The notes below the pieces were generated by a model. The model was not told the DNA's origin. It ran no database searches and saw only the letters and a program-made list of their open reading frames with translations. The translations under genes and the position numbers were made by a program. 64,000 nt of DNA from contig CP085828.1 in assembly GCA_020809705.1 (NCBI GenBank), positions 2,294,001 to 2,358,000 of the forward strand, in the 5' to 3' direction. Source of the DNA: Calonectria ilicicola. Taxonomy: Eukaryota > Ascomycota > Sordariomycetes > Hypocreales > Nectriaceae. Shown here one piece after another: positions 10,549-23,407 of this stretch (position 1 is its first letter; every line of letters begins with the position of its first letter).

Positions 10549-13500
10549 TGGCACAGAATTCGTCGTCGTCGTCAAGGTTGGGCTCTTCACAACGGCCTCT
10601 ATCACCACCCGCTATGTCTGAAGGCCAAAATTTTGGCTGCTTCTCGATGACAGCTGACTCAGCAATCGTGCGTTTTGTCACGTGATTTATCATTATCGCC
10701 AGAATGGTGTGCAAGGCAGCAGATTCCATGCAACCAATCCGGTCTCGACCAATTCAAGCCCACCGAATGCTCACCGAGGTACCGAATATGGATCCCCGAA
10801 GGACCACATCTCCATGTCCTTCTCATGGCGAGTGGAACCCAGATCTTGGAGCCTCTCGATGGAGGCGCACTTGCAGCACGGATAGCTGCTGGTACAAAGT
10901 ACTTGGGGGCGGGTGATGCGGGGACCTACTCCATCCAAGAAGGCCCATCACCCATGACATCGACAACTTCTAGAATGAAAAATTCAGGGTCCATCTCCAG
11001 TGCCTGACTAGAAGTATAAGGCGGACCCATCTCCCGGGAGGAGCCCAGACGGGGAAAAAAAAAGTGATCCAAACTGATGAACATCTTTTGACTCCATCAC
11101 ATTCTCCACGTTTCAAAACGAACCGCCCGTGAGCAAATGCAAGTCATAATCGCAACCTGCCACAGCATTGAACCACTTATGGGTCTTGCGATCGCTTCTC
11201 ACCATCGTAAAAGATGCATGCACTCGAAATGGCAAGGAAAAACCTCAGCTTCCGCCTTCCGACTGCATTACGTCTTTGACATTAGGGTAGGTCACAATCA
11301 ATGGAAAAATTCTCGGAATTTTTAAGTCAAATGCCGCATCGGCAACTCTTCGCCCACTTGCTGGTTACTTTTCCAGCTGAATGTAGGAATTTCCTGACGC
11401 GAAAACGAGCTCATGCGGGGCATGGGCGCATACCTCCCGGGTAGCATCGTCAGTATCAAAAGTGGTCGGATTTTCATCATTCCCCTCAATCTGCGAACGG
11501 TAACTCGAATCTCCCCATGGCGTTTCACGCCGTCGCATCACACGTGTACATGCATCAAGTCATGCCTCAATTCTCGTAACAACACATTTATTTCGCTCAA
11601 GGATCACGAGGATTAACTTCGGGCTTACTTTCTGCTTCATATCAGGGAAAACCCTGACGCCCAAAGCTTAGATGATACCCAGCCTACCATATCCCAGCTA
11701 GTCTTTCGACAACGCCCGAAGTACGTATGTAGGTGCACGGTACGTTGGTGCAGGACACTAATCCATGCGTTTTCAATGCCACGGCCGGGCTAGGGCGATG
11801 TCACCCTTTGCGTCTCGGCGGCGTGGGGGCGCACCCCTCCCTGCCTGTTCTCTCCCCAGGGAATCAATGAGCCATGCAGGTCCGTATGTTCGAGGGGGGG
11901 CCTGATAGCACCCATGTCCGAGCTAGGGTGCGAGCGCATCGTGGTAGTCTTGCAATTTTTTTTTTTTGAGAGACACTTGGCGAATGTCGGTCACAATTCA
12001 ACCGACAATTCCACGGGGTTGAACCCTCGCCCGACACATCGTATTTCTGCATGACAAACAACAACTCGCTTGGAAGAATTTGGCAAGAAAGCATTTGCGG
12101 AAGGCAAATCGTAATTGTGGCAACCGGGTACGTGGACTAGCCGCGAGACATTACTGCCACATCAAGTCAAGCTAGGCGGGAGCATCTTAGACCAGAGAAG
12201 GGAGAGAGATCTAGTCCAGCTGGCAAAAAGCAAACAAACCCAGCCGCCGCCGACCGAGACAGTGCCAGGCCGCCAGGAATGGCACTTCGTAATGCGGCGG
12301 GCGAAGGGAAGAGAAGAGAGGTGTGTTTTCCCGTTCCTCCCAGCGCTTGCCCAGCGACCGTTTGCTGGTGTACAGACACGGCCGAGGCTCGAGGCTTGTG
12401 GCCGTGACCGCTAGCGTCAAATTTATCATTTCCCCTCGGGGGCGAAATGCCTATGAACCAACAGGTAAAACTTAGAGCGCCTGCGAGTTTTGTATCCTGT
12501 ACTTGTCACACCCCCCGGACACGTGCAACAGGTTGAGAACGGCCAACCCGAGTCACCCACATCCCACATAATGTCCGTGCCTCGCGCCGTCGCTCGAGGG
12601 CTGGCAAGAGGTCGGATACCAAGACGATGGACTATCAAAACGTCATGGGTGGTGCGAGGTTGGTCGTCATTATCACCAGGCGTCACATAGTGCGCGGCAG
12701 AACTTTCCTCCCATAGTAGAAAGTGACCCATCCTAGCCGGCGAGTCACCACGTGGTACATCAAAGTATTTGCCGCCAAAGAACCCGGGTGCTAGTGGGGG
12801 CCGCGTGGTGAAACGGACACTGCGCGACCAGTCTAAAATTCACGCCTATCCAGGGTGATTCCCGTACTCGAGTTGGGAAAGGATGTACTTCGGACAAGAG
12901 TGATGACCAGAGTCACAGACTGGCCGTTTGTGACGTACATGATACTACATTCAAATCCGATGGCATAGAGATAGGCCAACCTGATGATGGATGGTACTGT
13001 CTGAATAAACATTCCCCCGCTAGCCCGGACCCTTCGGAAATCGTCGACAACCTTCTCTTAAGGCCGAAAAGGGATCGTGTTTTTTTTTCTTTTTTTTCTG
13101 TGTGTGTTGCACGAACGGCCTTTAGTTGAAAAATGCACCATGGCATCCTATGCCAGCTGGGTTAGGTCAATTATTTGGTAGATTCGGTGGCTCGTCACTA
13201 GTTGGATGGGCTGGACAAATGACGTGTAGACGTGCAGCTTCGACCGACGCCGGTATCAAGATGGTTGAAAACCCCGACACTAATGAAAATATGACTCGCG
13301 CAGGCGCCGACATGCAAGCGATGCGCAGATTTGTGATCGGGTGTGTGAGCAACAAGCCCCAATCCTGCAAAAGCTTGTAGCATCCCACAGATGGTGCATT
13401 GGCAAGGTGTGAGGCCTTCAGACCAAGGCAGCGAGGAAGCAAAAATTCCATGAGGTGTGGAGTCATGCGATGAAGCCATCGCCATCGTCGAATACAAATT

Positions 13501-16500
13501 TTTTAAACCTTTTTATTTTCCTTGTTCGAGACGTCCCGTTAGAACATGTGGCTCCCGTTTGACGGGGCTTGATGGGAAGCGGGAGGGACCCAGCAAGAGC
13601 TCGGAGCCTCAGCCAGCTCTCCGCCCAGCCATCCATCCAACGGCAGATTTTTATTCCCACTCTCCACTTGGCCCGCTTCTCCAACGATTGCCGGGCATGG
13701 CCCTCTTTTTTCTCCCCTCCCTTCAGTTTTTTTTTTTGCCGTCTTCTTCTGGCCTACCGCACACTTGGAGGCATAGTGGAGGGTAGCCGAAATGGTAGTG
13801 TGGACGATGTACCGGAGCCCACAGCAAACTCCGCAATGGATCTCGGATGAGATGCAAAATTTCCCACCCTGTAACGTTGCCCCTCCAAAAAGCGAAGGAA
13901 AAAAAAAGGTCGTGCATGCACAATGTATTTTGTACAAATGGACATCACTTCAAATCAAATTGTACATTTTACGTACTTCAGCTAGCACATCGTAATTCCG
14001 ATATCCCTGCCGCTGTCGTCAGCCACTGAATAACGCCGGACTTCCAGATGGAGCAGTCCCGACCGTAGGCGCAGGGGTCTGCCAAGTAGGAGTGTCTTTC
14101 GCACCCTCATCAGGTGATGATGCGAGCATCATCCTTTCATTGCTCAACAAGTACGAAGTACCTGCAAGCTGGGTGAGTGATGACATCTAGGCAAATTTGC
14201 CGGCGGCATCGGCGCCGCCACCAGCCCTGGGCCGGTCCAGGTTCCCAATCTGTCCACGCCAACCTGACTATTCCATTTGTAAGCGGCCGTGTTTTCCCTT
14301 GGCTCAAGAGATTTGACAGGTCGTGTGCGTAAGGGGCACCAGCGTCCTTGCGCACTGATTTGATTGATGACTCGTGTTTTCGAGCGTGGCTAAATCAGGG
14401 CGACCAGTTCTGGCTCATGAATGGCAAGCCAAGGCGAGGGGACAGAGACAGGGTGGCCAGAGAGAGGTGCCCAAGGGAAGAGAGCGGTATTTCGAGTCGG
14501 TGAAGTCTCGGAAAAACGAAGCAACTAGGGATTGCTTCGGGATAGCTCGATACCTCAGGCCATGACGCAACAGAAATGACGCGACCGCTGTCCCTGTTGA
14601 GGATAGGCAAAAGGAGGTGAAGCTCCAGAGAGCTGTACGACTGCAACTGATATGGTCGATTTTTAGACTATAAAGCTTTGATACTTGATCAGATTGATAA
14701 ATGGAGTATCATGTCCCCGCCGGCTTTTTATTTATTTCTTATTTTTCTGGCAGCTCTTGTGTCACACGTTTGCTGGTCTTGACAATGTCCCACTGCATTT
14801 GTGTCCTGGCGAAAGGACCCAGGAGGCGGCGCCACAAAGGCAGGGGTAGGGGGTCGGTTCGTTGCCAGCACGCCTACCGCCTCCACTCTGGCCGCGGCGC
14901 GAGAATGGTTCTGAACAAAAGTACGCTGCCGGGAGTAGCGCTGAGATTAGAGCGAGCCGTTGCTCGGGAATGAGGCCTGTCTTGGTTGTTCCCGTCACTG
15001 AGCGTTGGTCCACGCTGACGTACGTAGTTTGAAGTGTGGCCGGGTACAGACCGGGCGAGCGACGTAGTCGTAAATGGAAATAAAAAACAAAAAAAGCCAA
15101 AAAGGCGTCTGCATGATACGATAATGTGTGTCGGAAAGGGAGGCGTGTAGACACGTTTTTTTCCTTCTCTTATTTTTCTCCTTTTTGGTTAGGGCGCCGT
15201 GGTTTGACTGAATGTCGAGGATGCGAGACGTTGAACAAGGTGACAAACGAGCGTCAGCGGCTCAAAAGCGCGATAGCTGCTTCAATTGCGCCTCTTCGCG
15301 GGAAGGACTCCACCTGGAGCTTCTGGAGCCAGCATCGAAGCTTTGCCTTGCTTCTCTCGTTACCATGAGGAGCTGCACTGGGCGGGAGGGTGAGGGGTTC
15401 CAAGGGGTAGGGGGCTCCACCAGATCTGCCTTTGGTGGACATAGCCGCGGTGTTTTTCGGGAGCGATTGGACGGCCCCATTATGGACCCAAAGGGGGCTG
15501 CCGCGAGGTGAAGGACCCTGCCTCGGGAAAAAAAAAAAAAGCCTTGCCTTCGTGTTATTCTATTTGGACGAGGAGTGTGTTTCAGCGGCTCAGCCGATGG
15601 CTAGCAGCGTAATGTTATTTCCAAACCCCAACCAGCTGACGCAAAGTAGCTTGTATGTTTGCACAAATAGCAGTCTTAGGATTGGTCTAGTAATTGCTCA
15701 CGCGACGAGGTTGCTTTTTTCCGCTCCTGTTTGTTTTCTTTTTGGTTCCTCGCTTTTCTGGCTTCCTCTGCGCGGTGCGAGAGGCTAATGAGAAAAAAGA
15801 AACAAGACAAATCAGAAGCGTCGCTTCGCGAGGGCTCTGGATGGTTAGATCATTGAACTAGCTGTTTGTCTCTTGGCACGCGACGTTGGTTGCAACCAGA
15901 CCGTTCCCCCCTCCCTACATACGTTAGGGCCACCGGCTCCGGGGGGGTAGACCGCTGCAAGCAACAAACCCGTTGTATTGTGATGTTACAGACAGAGCAT
16001 AACCAGGCGACAGGAACTTCCGAGCATTGAGAAAGCCCCAAAATGGAATAGGTCTGCTGAGAGCCAGCCTTCTGGTGGTGAGCGCGGCAATCCAGGGACT
16101 GTTGGAGACTCGCTTGACTCGTGGATCCTGCACATCATCTTGGGATCCTGGTATCCTCGAGTCACGAGCCGAGCGCCAGCCCATCTGCGAACATAGCGCT
16201 GGAGCGAGGGGGTGGGAGGGGTGCAAAACATGGCCTGTCTAGGTCACAATGCCAGGACATTTTACGTACCGCTCTAGAAGTCGCATTGGGGTGATATTTC
16301 CAGGGCCAGACCTTGATGGCAAGAGACGCCAAGCGCATTCGCTTGAACTTGGCATGCGATCCCGCCATTAAACCGCTCTGCAACCACATACAGGCGCCTT
16401 GTCTATGAGGCATCATGCCATAGCATGTCGAAGGCGAACCTAGTATTGCCATGATGCATCACGAGTTGAGCAAATACTGAAGGTCTAGGTTTTTTGCTTC

Positions 16501-18229
16501 CAGCTTTCTGCAAACAAAGCTCTGCCATGCGATGTGATTGGCCATGCCTAATTATCTCCGCACAAATTCAACCCAAGGTAGTACGACATGTGAACTCAGA
16601 AACATATTTAACTCTAGATGAAAGCGCCGGATAAAGGCGCGAAACACAGAGAGCCATATCCCTTGTTAAAAAAGCGACAGTGCTAACGCAAGCCTTCGTT
16701 GACGGGCAGCCGTTCATCGACCTCTGCTCAGGACCCTGGGCGCGTAGCGTCAACACTAGTGTGACCGACTCGTCAAACTGCTCATTAGAATCAGGCAAGA
16801 ATGCAACAAAATCGAAATGAAAGAAGAAGGCTGCATGAGTTTGTCAAGAGATCCCGGCGCGAGTTCGGCGTTCCGAGTTGTGTATGAGGTAATGCGGTGA
16901 GAGGACTTGGTTTGGCGCGAGGCATCGCCGGCCTGGGTGGGGAGCAAGCCGGCAACGATACCGGAAAACAGTCGGCACAGCGCATCCCGGATGGGTGCTC
17001 TGTGTGCCAGGCTTGCGAGGCCATCAAAGAGGTACGCAGTACATCGGATATTTCAGCGAATCATAGAAGGCGCAGGTGCTGGTTTGATGTACCTGTTACC
17101 AAACCAGCCTCACCCCCAACCACCATCAATACACTCGCCCCTCCCCCCTTTCGCCCTTTCGGGGTCAAAAGAGAGCCCGTACGTAGTGCACTTTTTTTTT
17201 CTTCATCCCCTTGTGCCTGATCCTGGTTTGCAAAGGCGATGTACTGGCCTCATCTAGGATGGCGCGAGACGAGGTTCCATCACGAGCATCGTGCAAGTGC
17301 CGCTGGATCCCTGACACAGGCCACACATTGGACATAATCTGATACCTGAGACTGGGAGTAATGTCGATGCGGCGATGCTGACCATGCTCTTGGGAGATGG
17401 GATGCTTGTAGACGAGGATAAGGATTCTCTAATCTTTCTTCCCTCGCATTTTCTCAACCTACCAACCTCCCAGCCTCGACAGAGGACCTTGTCCTCTCAC
17501 ACACCCCTGGTCGGGCGGTGTCGGACGGCGATACCGCTGCCGATACCGATGCCGCGCAGCGCCCCCAAATCTATTGGATCGTAGTGCATTTTCCTGCCAG
17601 TTAGTGGTGCCTGAGCAGATGAGGAGGGCATATCAACTGCGACGCCTCCCTCACCTCAATCTAGGCAATGTGATGAGAGGTGCACTCTGTCCATTGGTGC
17701 TACGTAAGCGAAAATGTGACGAGACAAAAAGGACCAGAGACAAAGTTTTGGGCGGCGTCATGGCTGGCTGGTCGTAAGCTGAAAATGGATGAAGGCACCG
17801 ATCTGTGGTGTAGGCAGGGCACGTATTGCAAAGCTCCTAACATACCTCCCGATCAGGACTCGGGCCTGTAGTGGGTACTGCTGGGATACCTGGGCATCGC
17901 CTGGGCACGGCTGCAGTCGGGAGGTGACGTCGAAGTAGCCAGCCTCTCGTCTTGGGGACCAATTGCTGCGGCTTAGAGCGGTAATGGCACCCACGCTAGC
18001 CATGGAATTGGTAGAGCGCCTGGTTTCGCCGTAGTCCCGATTTGAGGAAACGAGATGGGGTGTGCGGAAGGTTTAACCTTGGGCGTGAGAATAGGCGTGT
18101 CAAAGAAGCGAAAAAAAATTGCCCGAAAAAAACTAAGAGTGAAGAGGAAAAAATTTGACGGGTGCTGCAAACAGATGTCGGCCAAGTGTCGAGTCGAGTG
18201 TTCCCTGCTGGCCAAGTCACTGGTACATG
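10549..18229. other. Large gene-poor region upstream of the transcription factor gene
   Basis: About 7.7 kb with no coding region I can support on either strand. The many open frames of 60-130 codons overlap in several frames at once, lack splice-consistent extensions and show no domain. The sequence is not simple AT-rich decay: base composition is mixed, with several CACGTG cores (for example near 11542, 12520 and 12750), repeated GTAC/TACGTA-type words and T or A runs. The most likely content is distal promoter, untranslated exons or non-coding transcription linked to the downstream C2H2 regulator. A small spliced gene could be hidden here and I cannot exclude it. Confidence 0.4.
10655..10684. 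promoter_or_regulatory. CPC1/Gcn4-type site and E-box upstream of MRPL4
   Basis: The palindrome GCTGACTCAGC contains TGACTCA at 10655-10661, the consensus for the bZIP regulator of amino-acid starvation (Gcn4, CPC1/CpcA). CACGTG follows at 10679-10684, the core for bHLH factors such as Cbf1. They lie 107-136 nt from the MRPL4 start. Their function is inferred from motif identity only. Confidence 0.4.
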
Positions 18230-19637
18230 GAACGGTGCACTCGTGGTGCTCCGGCGTCTCTGGTCTCTGGTCTCTGGTCTCTCACTGGCAGGAGGGCAAG
18301 CAGGTCAATCTCTGGCGCGCATCCTCTCACCTTCTTGCCGCCCGTCCTTCCCTCGGCCGTCTCTCTTTTCCCTCTTCTTTTCCTTTCTCCTTTCTTCCAT
18401 CCCGAAATCCCCTCTGCCCCATCGTGCACCATCACATCTTTCTCGTGCCTGTTTTAGCCCATCGCCGAGACCAATTTATCATCGTCATCTGAGTTGACGG
18501 TCCCTGCCGTGTCTGCCGTCCGCGATAGCTCTGGATTTGCGCGTCTGGCGCCCCGGCTGGCCCCATCAAACACGCCCACGACCCACGACCCGCGACCCTC
18601 CCTCTGGTCTATTTTTTTTTCTCCTCCATCTCCCAGATCCCAGCCCCAAGCGACCTATCCCATCACATTCTACCCTCGTTGTGGTTCCCCCGTGGGCCCA
18701 CTTCCCATCCAAGCATTTACCCACTTGCTTGCTGCCACTGCCCACTCAGTGCGCGTGCGTGCCAGGCAAACAAGCCAGGTCGTCCCGTCCATCCAAAGCA
18801 TCTCAACGGTTCCGCACCTACTACTCGAGACCGCGATCAGTCTCTGACGTCTGGATTCTTTCTGGTGTCTCTTCTCCCAGCCGTTTTAACCACATCGCCA
18901 CTTTTGGCTTGTTCACCGTCTTCTGCCTCAGAATTCACTGGCAGTGATTTTTGCCTCATTGCCCTTATTCATTGAGGCCAGGCCGACTTTTTATTTTTTG
19001 CTGCTAGGCGATTCCGAGGCCGGATCGCGACTGGCTAGCTAAGCTCTTCGGGAACAAATTCCCTGGTCACGCTAAAAGAAAAAAAAAAAAAAACCGCCGC
19101 CAACGGAGTTCTACCGCTACCGCTGTTACCTCCCTCACCTCTTTTCCCTCACTCCTCACTCGCGGTTGCACGCCCACCACGGCATCCACGCGAACCCACT
19201 TCTTTTCTCGCCTCGCACCTCTGGCTCTTCGTTGCCGCACGCCCTCCCACCACGAAGCCCACCCTCCGCAGCCCACCCTTCCGGCCTGGCTGCCCTGACA
19301 GCATCCGCCCGAAAAAAAATAAAAAGGTTCGAGACCCAGTTCTCCACTCTGCACCCTTCCCCAAACACCACCTCGAGAGGGACCTGCCACGAGCCTCATC
19401 CACCTTCGGGAACCTCATCTGCGGAGCTTTGTAACTGCACTGCACTTGAGAGTAACAGCTTGTTTGCATCTTTCGCTTCGCAAACTCGCATATCTTACCC
19501 CTCGCTGTCGGTATTTCGATCTGATCTTGTCCAACTACGGTTGTCAAGTTCGGCTTTTGCTGTCTGTGGACTCTTGTGTGTGCGTCGCGAACTCAACATC
19601 ACGGCCCCCATTTCGGAGCGCGTCTACTAAGAGTATT
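18230..19637 (+). promoter_or_regulatory. Long ATG-free 5' leader of the C2H2 transcription factor gene
   Basis: From 18230 up to the start codon at 19638 the plus strand has no ATG at all, while CAT (ATG on the other strand) occurs 27 times by my count. The stretch is rich in C and T, with tracts such as 18343-18420. Such strand-specific loss of ATG is what scanning initiation would impose on a transcribed 5' leader, so I infer that most of these 1.4 kb are 5' UTR, possibly with introns. A four-fold GTCTCTG repeat (18256-18283) lies at its upstream end. Confidence 0.6.
18256..18283 (+). repeat. Short tandem repeat, four 7-nt units
   Basis: Four head-to-tail copies of GTCTCTG, the last ending in C. 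It sits at the upstream limit of the ATG-free leader. Confidence 0.85.
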
Positions 19638-22617
19638 ATGGACGGTTCGCAGTATCCCCCCAATGGTGTAAACACGACATCTGGTCAGACATATCCTTCG
19701 CCCACCGCCATCTCCCCCAACCAACTTCAGACCGGTTCTCCTCTCCCTCAAACTCTTCCACCTTTACAACCACCAGCTTCAGCCATGCAGCCTCTCTACG
19801 GTAGCCACCCTCACACACCGCGTACGCCGGGTACGCCCAACACACCGGGCTCGACTTCAAACCTCCCTAGCTACCAGCAGACTTCGCAGCCCGGTGCGCG
19901 TGGTGGTTTATACTCAATGCCTCAACAGAGCCAATACCCTCCTCCTCAGGCTTATGGCACATCTGCTATGATGCCCCAGGCCACTACAACAGCATCGCAC
20001 CCACAGCCAATTGCTCCCGCCCCTATTGGTGGTCGAGGTCCTCCTGTGTTGCGCCCAATGCCTCCTGGCGGTATCATGTCGCAGCCAGTCTCTTCTCCCT
20101 ACGGACCTAGCTCGCTGATGCAGCCTACCTCCGTTCTCCAGGATGGTGACCAGCCAACTCACGTTGTGGGTTCTCAGGGCCGCCGTGGTATCTTGCCTAG
20201 CGCTCCTGGCCGACCTGCAGCTCCCGCCGCTGGAACTGGCGCCAAGAGCACCGTGATTCCTGTTAAGGATGCGGATGGCAAGTTCCCTTGCCCCCATTGC
20301 ACAAAGACTTATCTCCATGCCAAGCACTTGAAGCGCCACCTTCTCCGACGTAAGTGTAGTTTTCGGCTTTCTAAGCCGCGTTGATGCGCTGACAGAAATT
20401 TTAGACACCGGCGACCGCCCTTACATGTGTGTGCTCTGCCGCGATACGTTTTCCCGAAGTGATATTTTGAAGCGTCACTTCCAAAAGTGCTCCATCCGCC
20501 GTGGAAACCCCACTGGCGCTAGTCACTTGTCCCACCCTCAAGCTCACGTTAAGAAGAATGCTCAAGCTCAGAAGGCCGCTGGACTCGCTCACGAAGGTGA
20601 CCTGAACCACCTCAACGGTCTTAACAACATGCCAGGCGACAACATGGTCCACCCTTTTGGCATGGTCCCTGTGTCAGACGGTATGAACAACATGGCCGGT
20701 GACCAGAGCCAAATGTCGCGTTCCAGCTCGATTGGACGTCTCGACAACGGTAACACTGCTGACCGCCGTAACATGGCCGGACCCGTCATGGGCAACTCGC
20801 AGCCCTACGGCACCGACGTTTCGAGCTCTATGAGCAACCAGCAGCTGCCTGGCTACAGCATGCCCCCGGGCCAGAACGGAATGCCCATGTATGGCGGCTC
20901 AAACACAAACCAACAATCTGGCCTTGATTGGTCTCAGATGTTCCAGGCTGGTGCGCATCAAACCTACGTCAACACCTCTTTCAATCCTAATCTTGGACAG
21001 ACGCAGATCGGAACCAAAACCGAACCTAACGCCGGGCCCGGAACGACAGGCGCCAGTGCCAGTAACCCCCTAACATCGAGTTGGGGGACGCCAACCAACC
21101 AAAATCCATATAACCAACTCTCAGATCAGATTCTTAATTTCTTTTACCCTCCTAACCAGGCGATTGATCCCTCCAGCGCAGGGATAAATCTCTATTTCTC
21201 ACCCGACAACATCAAAGACTTTCTGGACAAGTACACCCACTTCCACGTTCACGTACCGATTCTCCATGTCGCCACCTTCAAAATTACCGAGTCATACACA
21301 GGCCTGCTCGTAGCCATGTGTTGTATCGGTGCTTGTTATTCTGACAGTGTTACACCAGCCAACGTTCGTGAAATGATGGATTTCCTCCGTGTCGCACTGG
21401 AACGTGACTGTCACATACTGTCGGCCACGGAGTTGCAAGACTCGAGACCGAGGAATGCCTCTCGAACTGACATTGAAGAATTACAGGCTGTTATGCTGTT
21501 GTGCATCCTGATGGTTTGGAACGGAACTCCGCAGCAACGCGACGGAGCCCGCCAGATTCATCCTCTCTTAGTTTCGACTGCTCGCAAATTGAATCTGCTT
21601 GTATCAGATTCTACTCTCAAGTCGCGTTTACATCAAAGCCACACCTCGCTAACCAGTTTGAAGTTTGACGATTTCAACTGGGATGTATGGATTCATCAAG
21701 AAAGACAGAATCGTTTGCTGTACGGCATCTTCCTCTGTGACACTGCAATGGGGTTGTATTTTAACGCGCGAACACTCTTGGACCCGCTAGAGATACACCT
21801 TCCCCTCCCTGCGGATGATGCAGCTTGGGATGCTGGTACAGCTGACGTTTGCGCTTCTGCCTTGGGTCTTTGTGGCTCTGATGCGGCTAGAGAAAAGAAC
21901 CCGTATGGCACACGGCGCCCGAAGCAGCCGGAACTGGATTTGGCTTTGAAAGCTCTTATCCATTCTTCGTACAATATTCAACCTGGAAGTACAAACTTGT
22001 ATGGCAAGTTCATTTTAATACACGGTATAATCGTACTGATTTACCGTGCTCATCTGGAGGTTAATGCGGCTCAAAATTTTAACTACGGAACCCCACCCCC
22101 TAACGATTGGATGATCCCCATTGAAGCCCACAGCGACAGGGGTTCTTCGGTCAACGGGTCTGGTGTCAAGAAAGACCTGCACAGCTTCCAGACGCTTAGT
22201 GTGGCGCTTGAAAAGTTCAAGGCTGGCTGGGATGCCGATATGTCGTCGCAATTCCCACCTACAATGCCTGCCACGAACAACCCTAGGCGGCACGGGTTTT
22301 CCCGAGATGGAGTTCATTTTTACTGGTTAGCAAAATATATGCTTCAGCACACTCGGCCTGAGGAACTTGAAATGGCTCCTGACGTGCGCTTTATGCAAGT
22401 CATGCAGCTATTAAAGTCTGTTAGGGCGTGGGTGATGTCTGATGGCGCATCACGAGGGGAAGAATTAGGATCAATCGGAGGGATTGATGATCAATATGGT
22501 GCCATGGATTTGGTATTGGAAATGGCAAAACTTTTTACTCCACTTCCCGATGTGGTGGAGGACGCTGGCACTGCGTCTGTAAAAACGGACATTGGCAACA
22601 CAGGTGCGACTGCATGA
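19638..22617 (+). CDS. C2H2 zinc-finger transcription factor with fungal_trans domain
   Basis: Predicted nuclear DNA-binding regulator of 974 residues from exons 19638-20349 and 20405-22617. Residues 1-200 are rich in P, Q, S and G, like an activation or linker region. Two zinc fingers follow. Finger 1 uses C218, C221, H234 and H238 with the linker HTGDRPY. Finger 2 uses C246, C249, H262 and C266, so it is C2HC. The intron falls inside the finger 1-finger 2 linker. A second disordered region (about 280-500) leads to the fungal-specific transcription factor domain, recognisable from FHVHVPILHVATF and the WIHQERQNRLLYGIFLCD block. The combination of C2H2 fingers with a fungal_trans domain is known in filamentous fungi, but I do not assign an orthologue. 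The very long leader and empty upstream region suggest complex control. Confidence 0.92.
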
Positions 22618-23148
22618 AATGATTTATCGAAAAGAAAAAAGTAAATGGGGAGGGGGGTTGCATTCGGAGGCGTTGCATTCTGATTTTCTTGTGTTTCTGG
22701 CTCTCTGGGTTCTCGTCTTGATCGTTTTCGGAACGGTTGATTCGCTTTCATATGCATCCATGGTCGGTATTTTTGATTTCTCGTTTTTCACTGCATTTTC
22801 GTCGAGGATAGACGGTTAGGGGAGGAGTTGTCCGCTGCATTACTAGACTTTGAACAAGATAGAGAGGGAGGCCTACTTGGTGGGCCATCACGACTTCATG
22901 GCTTGGGCTGGTTAATGATGTTTGCTCTTGACACGCTCAGTCTGTTTTTGTGAGTGAGACTTTTGTGGTTAAAAGAAAGGTGGATTGATTGGTGGCCGGC
23001 TTGTACAAAGGAGGGTTCAACCTGTATTGTCGAAAATGAAGCGCGGTGAATAGATTGGCACGAGATGCAACAAGTACTGAAGTCCCATTGCGTGACTGAA
23101 TATGTTTCTCAATTATGATCCCCTACATGCTTGGCCCCATTTCCCTAC
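22618..23148. other. Convergent 3' spacer
   Basis: 3' side of the transcription factor gene facing the 3' side of the small minus-strand gene. Pyrimidine and purine runs are present, and no gene is seen. Confidence 0.5.
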
Positions 23149-23407
23149 TCAACGCTTCTGTTCCTCGTTCTCAACTGCCACAATACGGGGTGTGTATTGA
23201 TCCAGCCTAGCCTTGTCCTCCTCTGTCGGGGTGTAGCCAAATTTTTCCTCTGCACGATCCGACAGATAAAGGCCCGCTGTACCCCAGGCGATTACACCAA
23301 GGCCAACGCCGGCTCGGGTCTTTGGCGAGAGGTTTTTAAATGCCCTGTGAAACAGTGAGCTGGGGGACTCCGAGTGAACCCGGAGGGTGGGTGACGCACT
23401 TGAACAT
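23149..23407 (-). CDS. 67-aa predicted membrane microprotein, probably mitochondrial
   Basis: Found by reading the strand directly; its exons are too short to stand out as an open frame. Exon 1 (23407-23400) is only 8 nt (ATG TTC AA). A 55-nt intron with a GTGCGT donor and TTTCACAG acceptor joins it to exon 2 (23344-23149). The product has a basic N terminus (KAFKNLSPKTR), one hydrophobic segment at about residues 14-30 (AGVGLGVIAWGTAGLYL, with small-residue packing), then a charged soluble tail beginning SDRAEEKFGYTP and ending EEQKR. Positive-inside topology and the GxxxG-like helix resemble small single-pass proteins of the mitochondrial inner membrane, but I do not recognise a named family. 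Codon use and the clean splice make it likely real. Confidence 0.75.

Noticed and set aside
15000..15060. Repeated TACGTA/GTACGT words suspected to be inverted repeats of a transposable element
   Set aside because: Similar short words are scattered through the spacer without paired longer arms, target-site duplications or a transposase frame.
16897..17257. Overlapping 107- and 116-codon frames with a C-x2-C-like stretch (CSVCQAC)
   Set aside because: The cysteine pattern suggested a zinc-binding domain, but no further ligands follow and both overlapping frames are open, so coding status is not supported.
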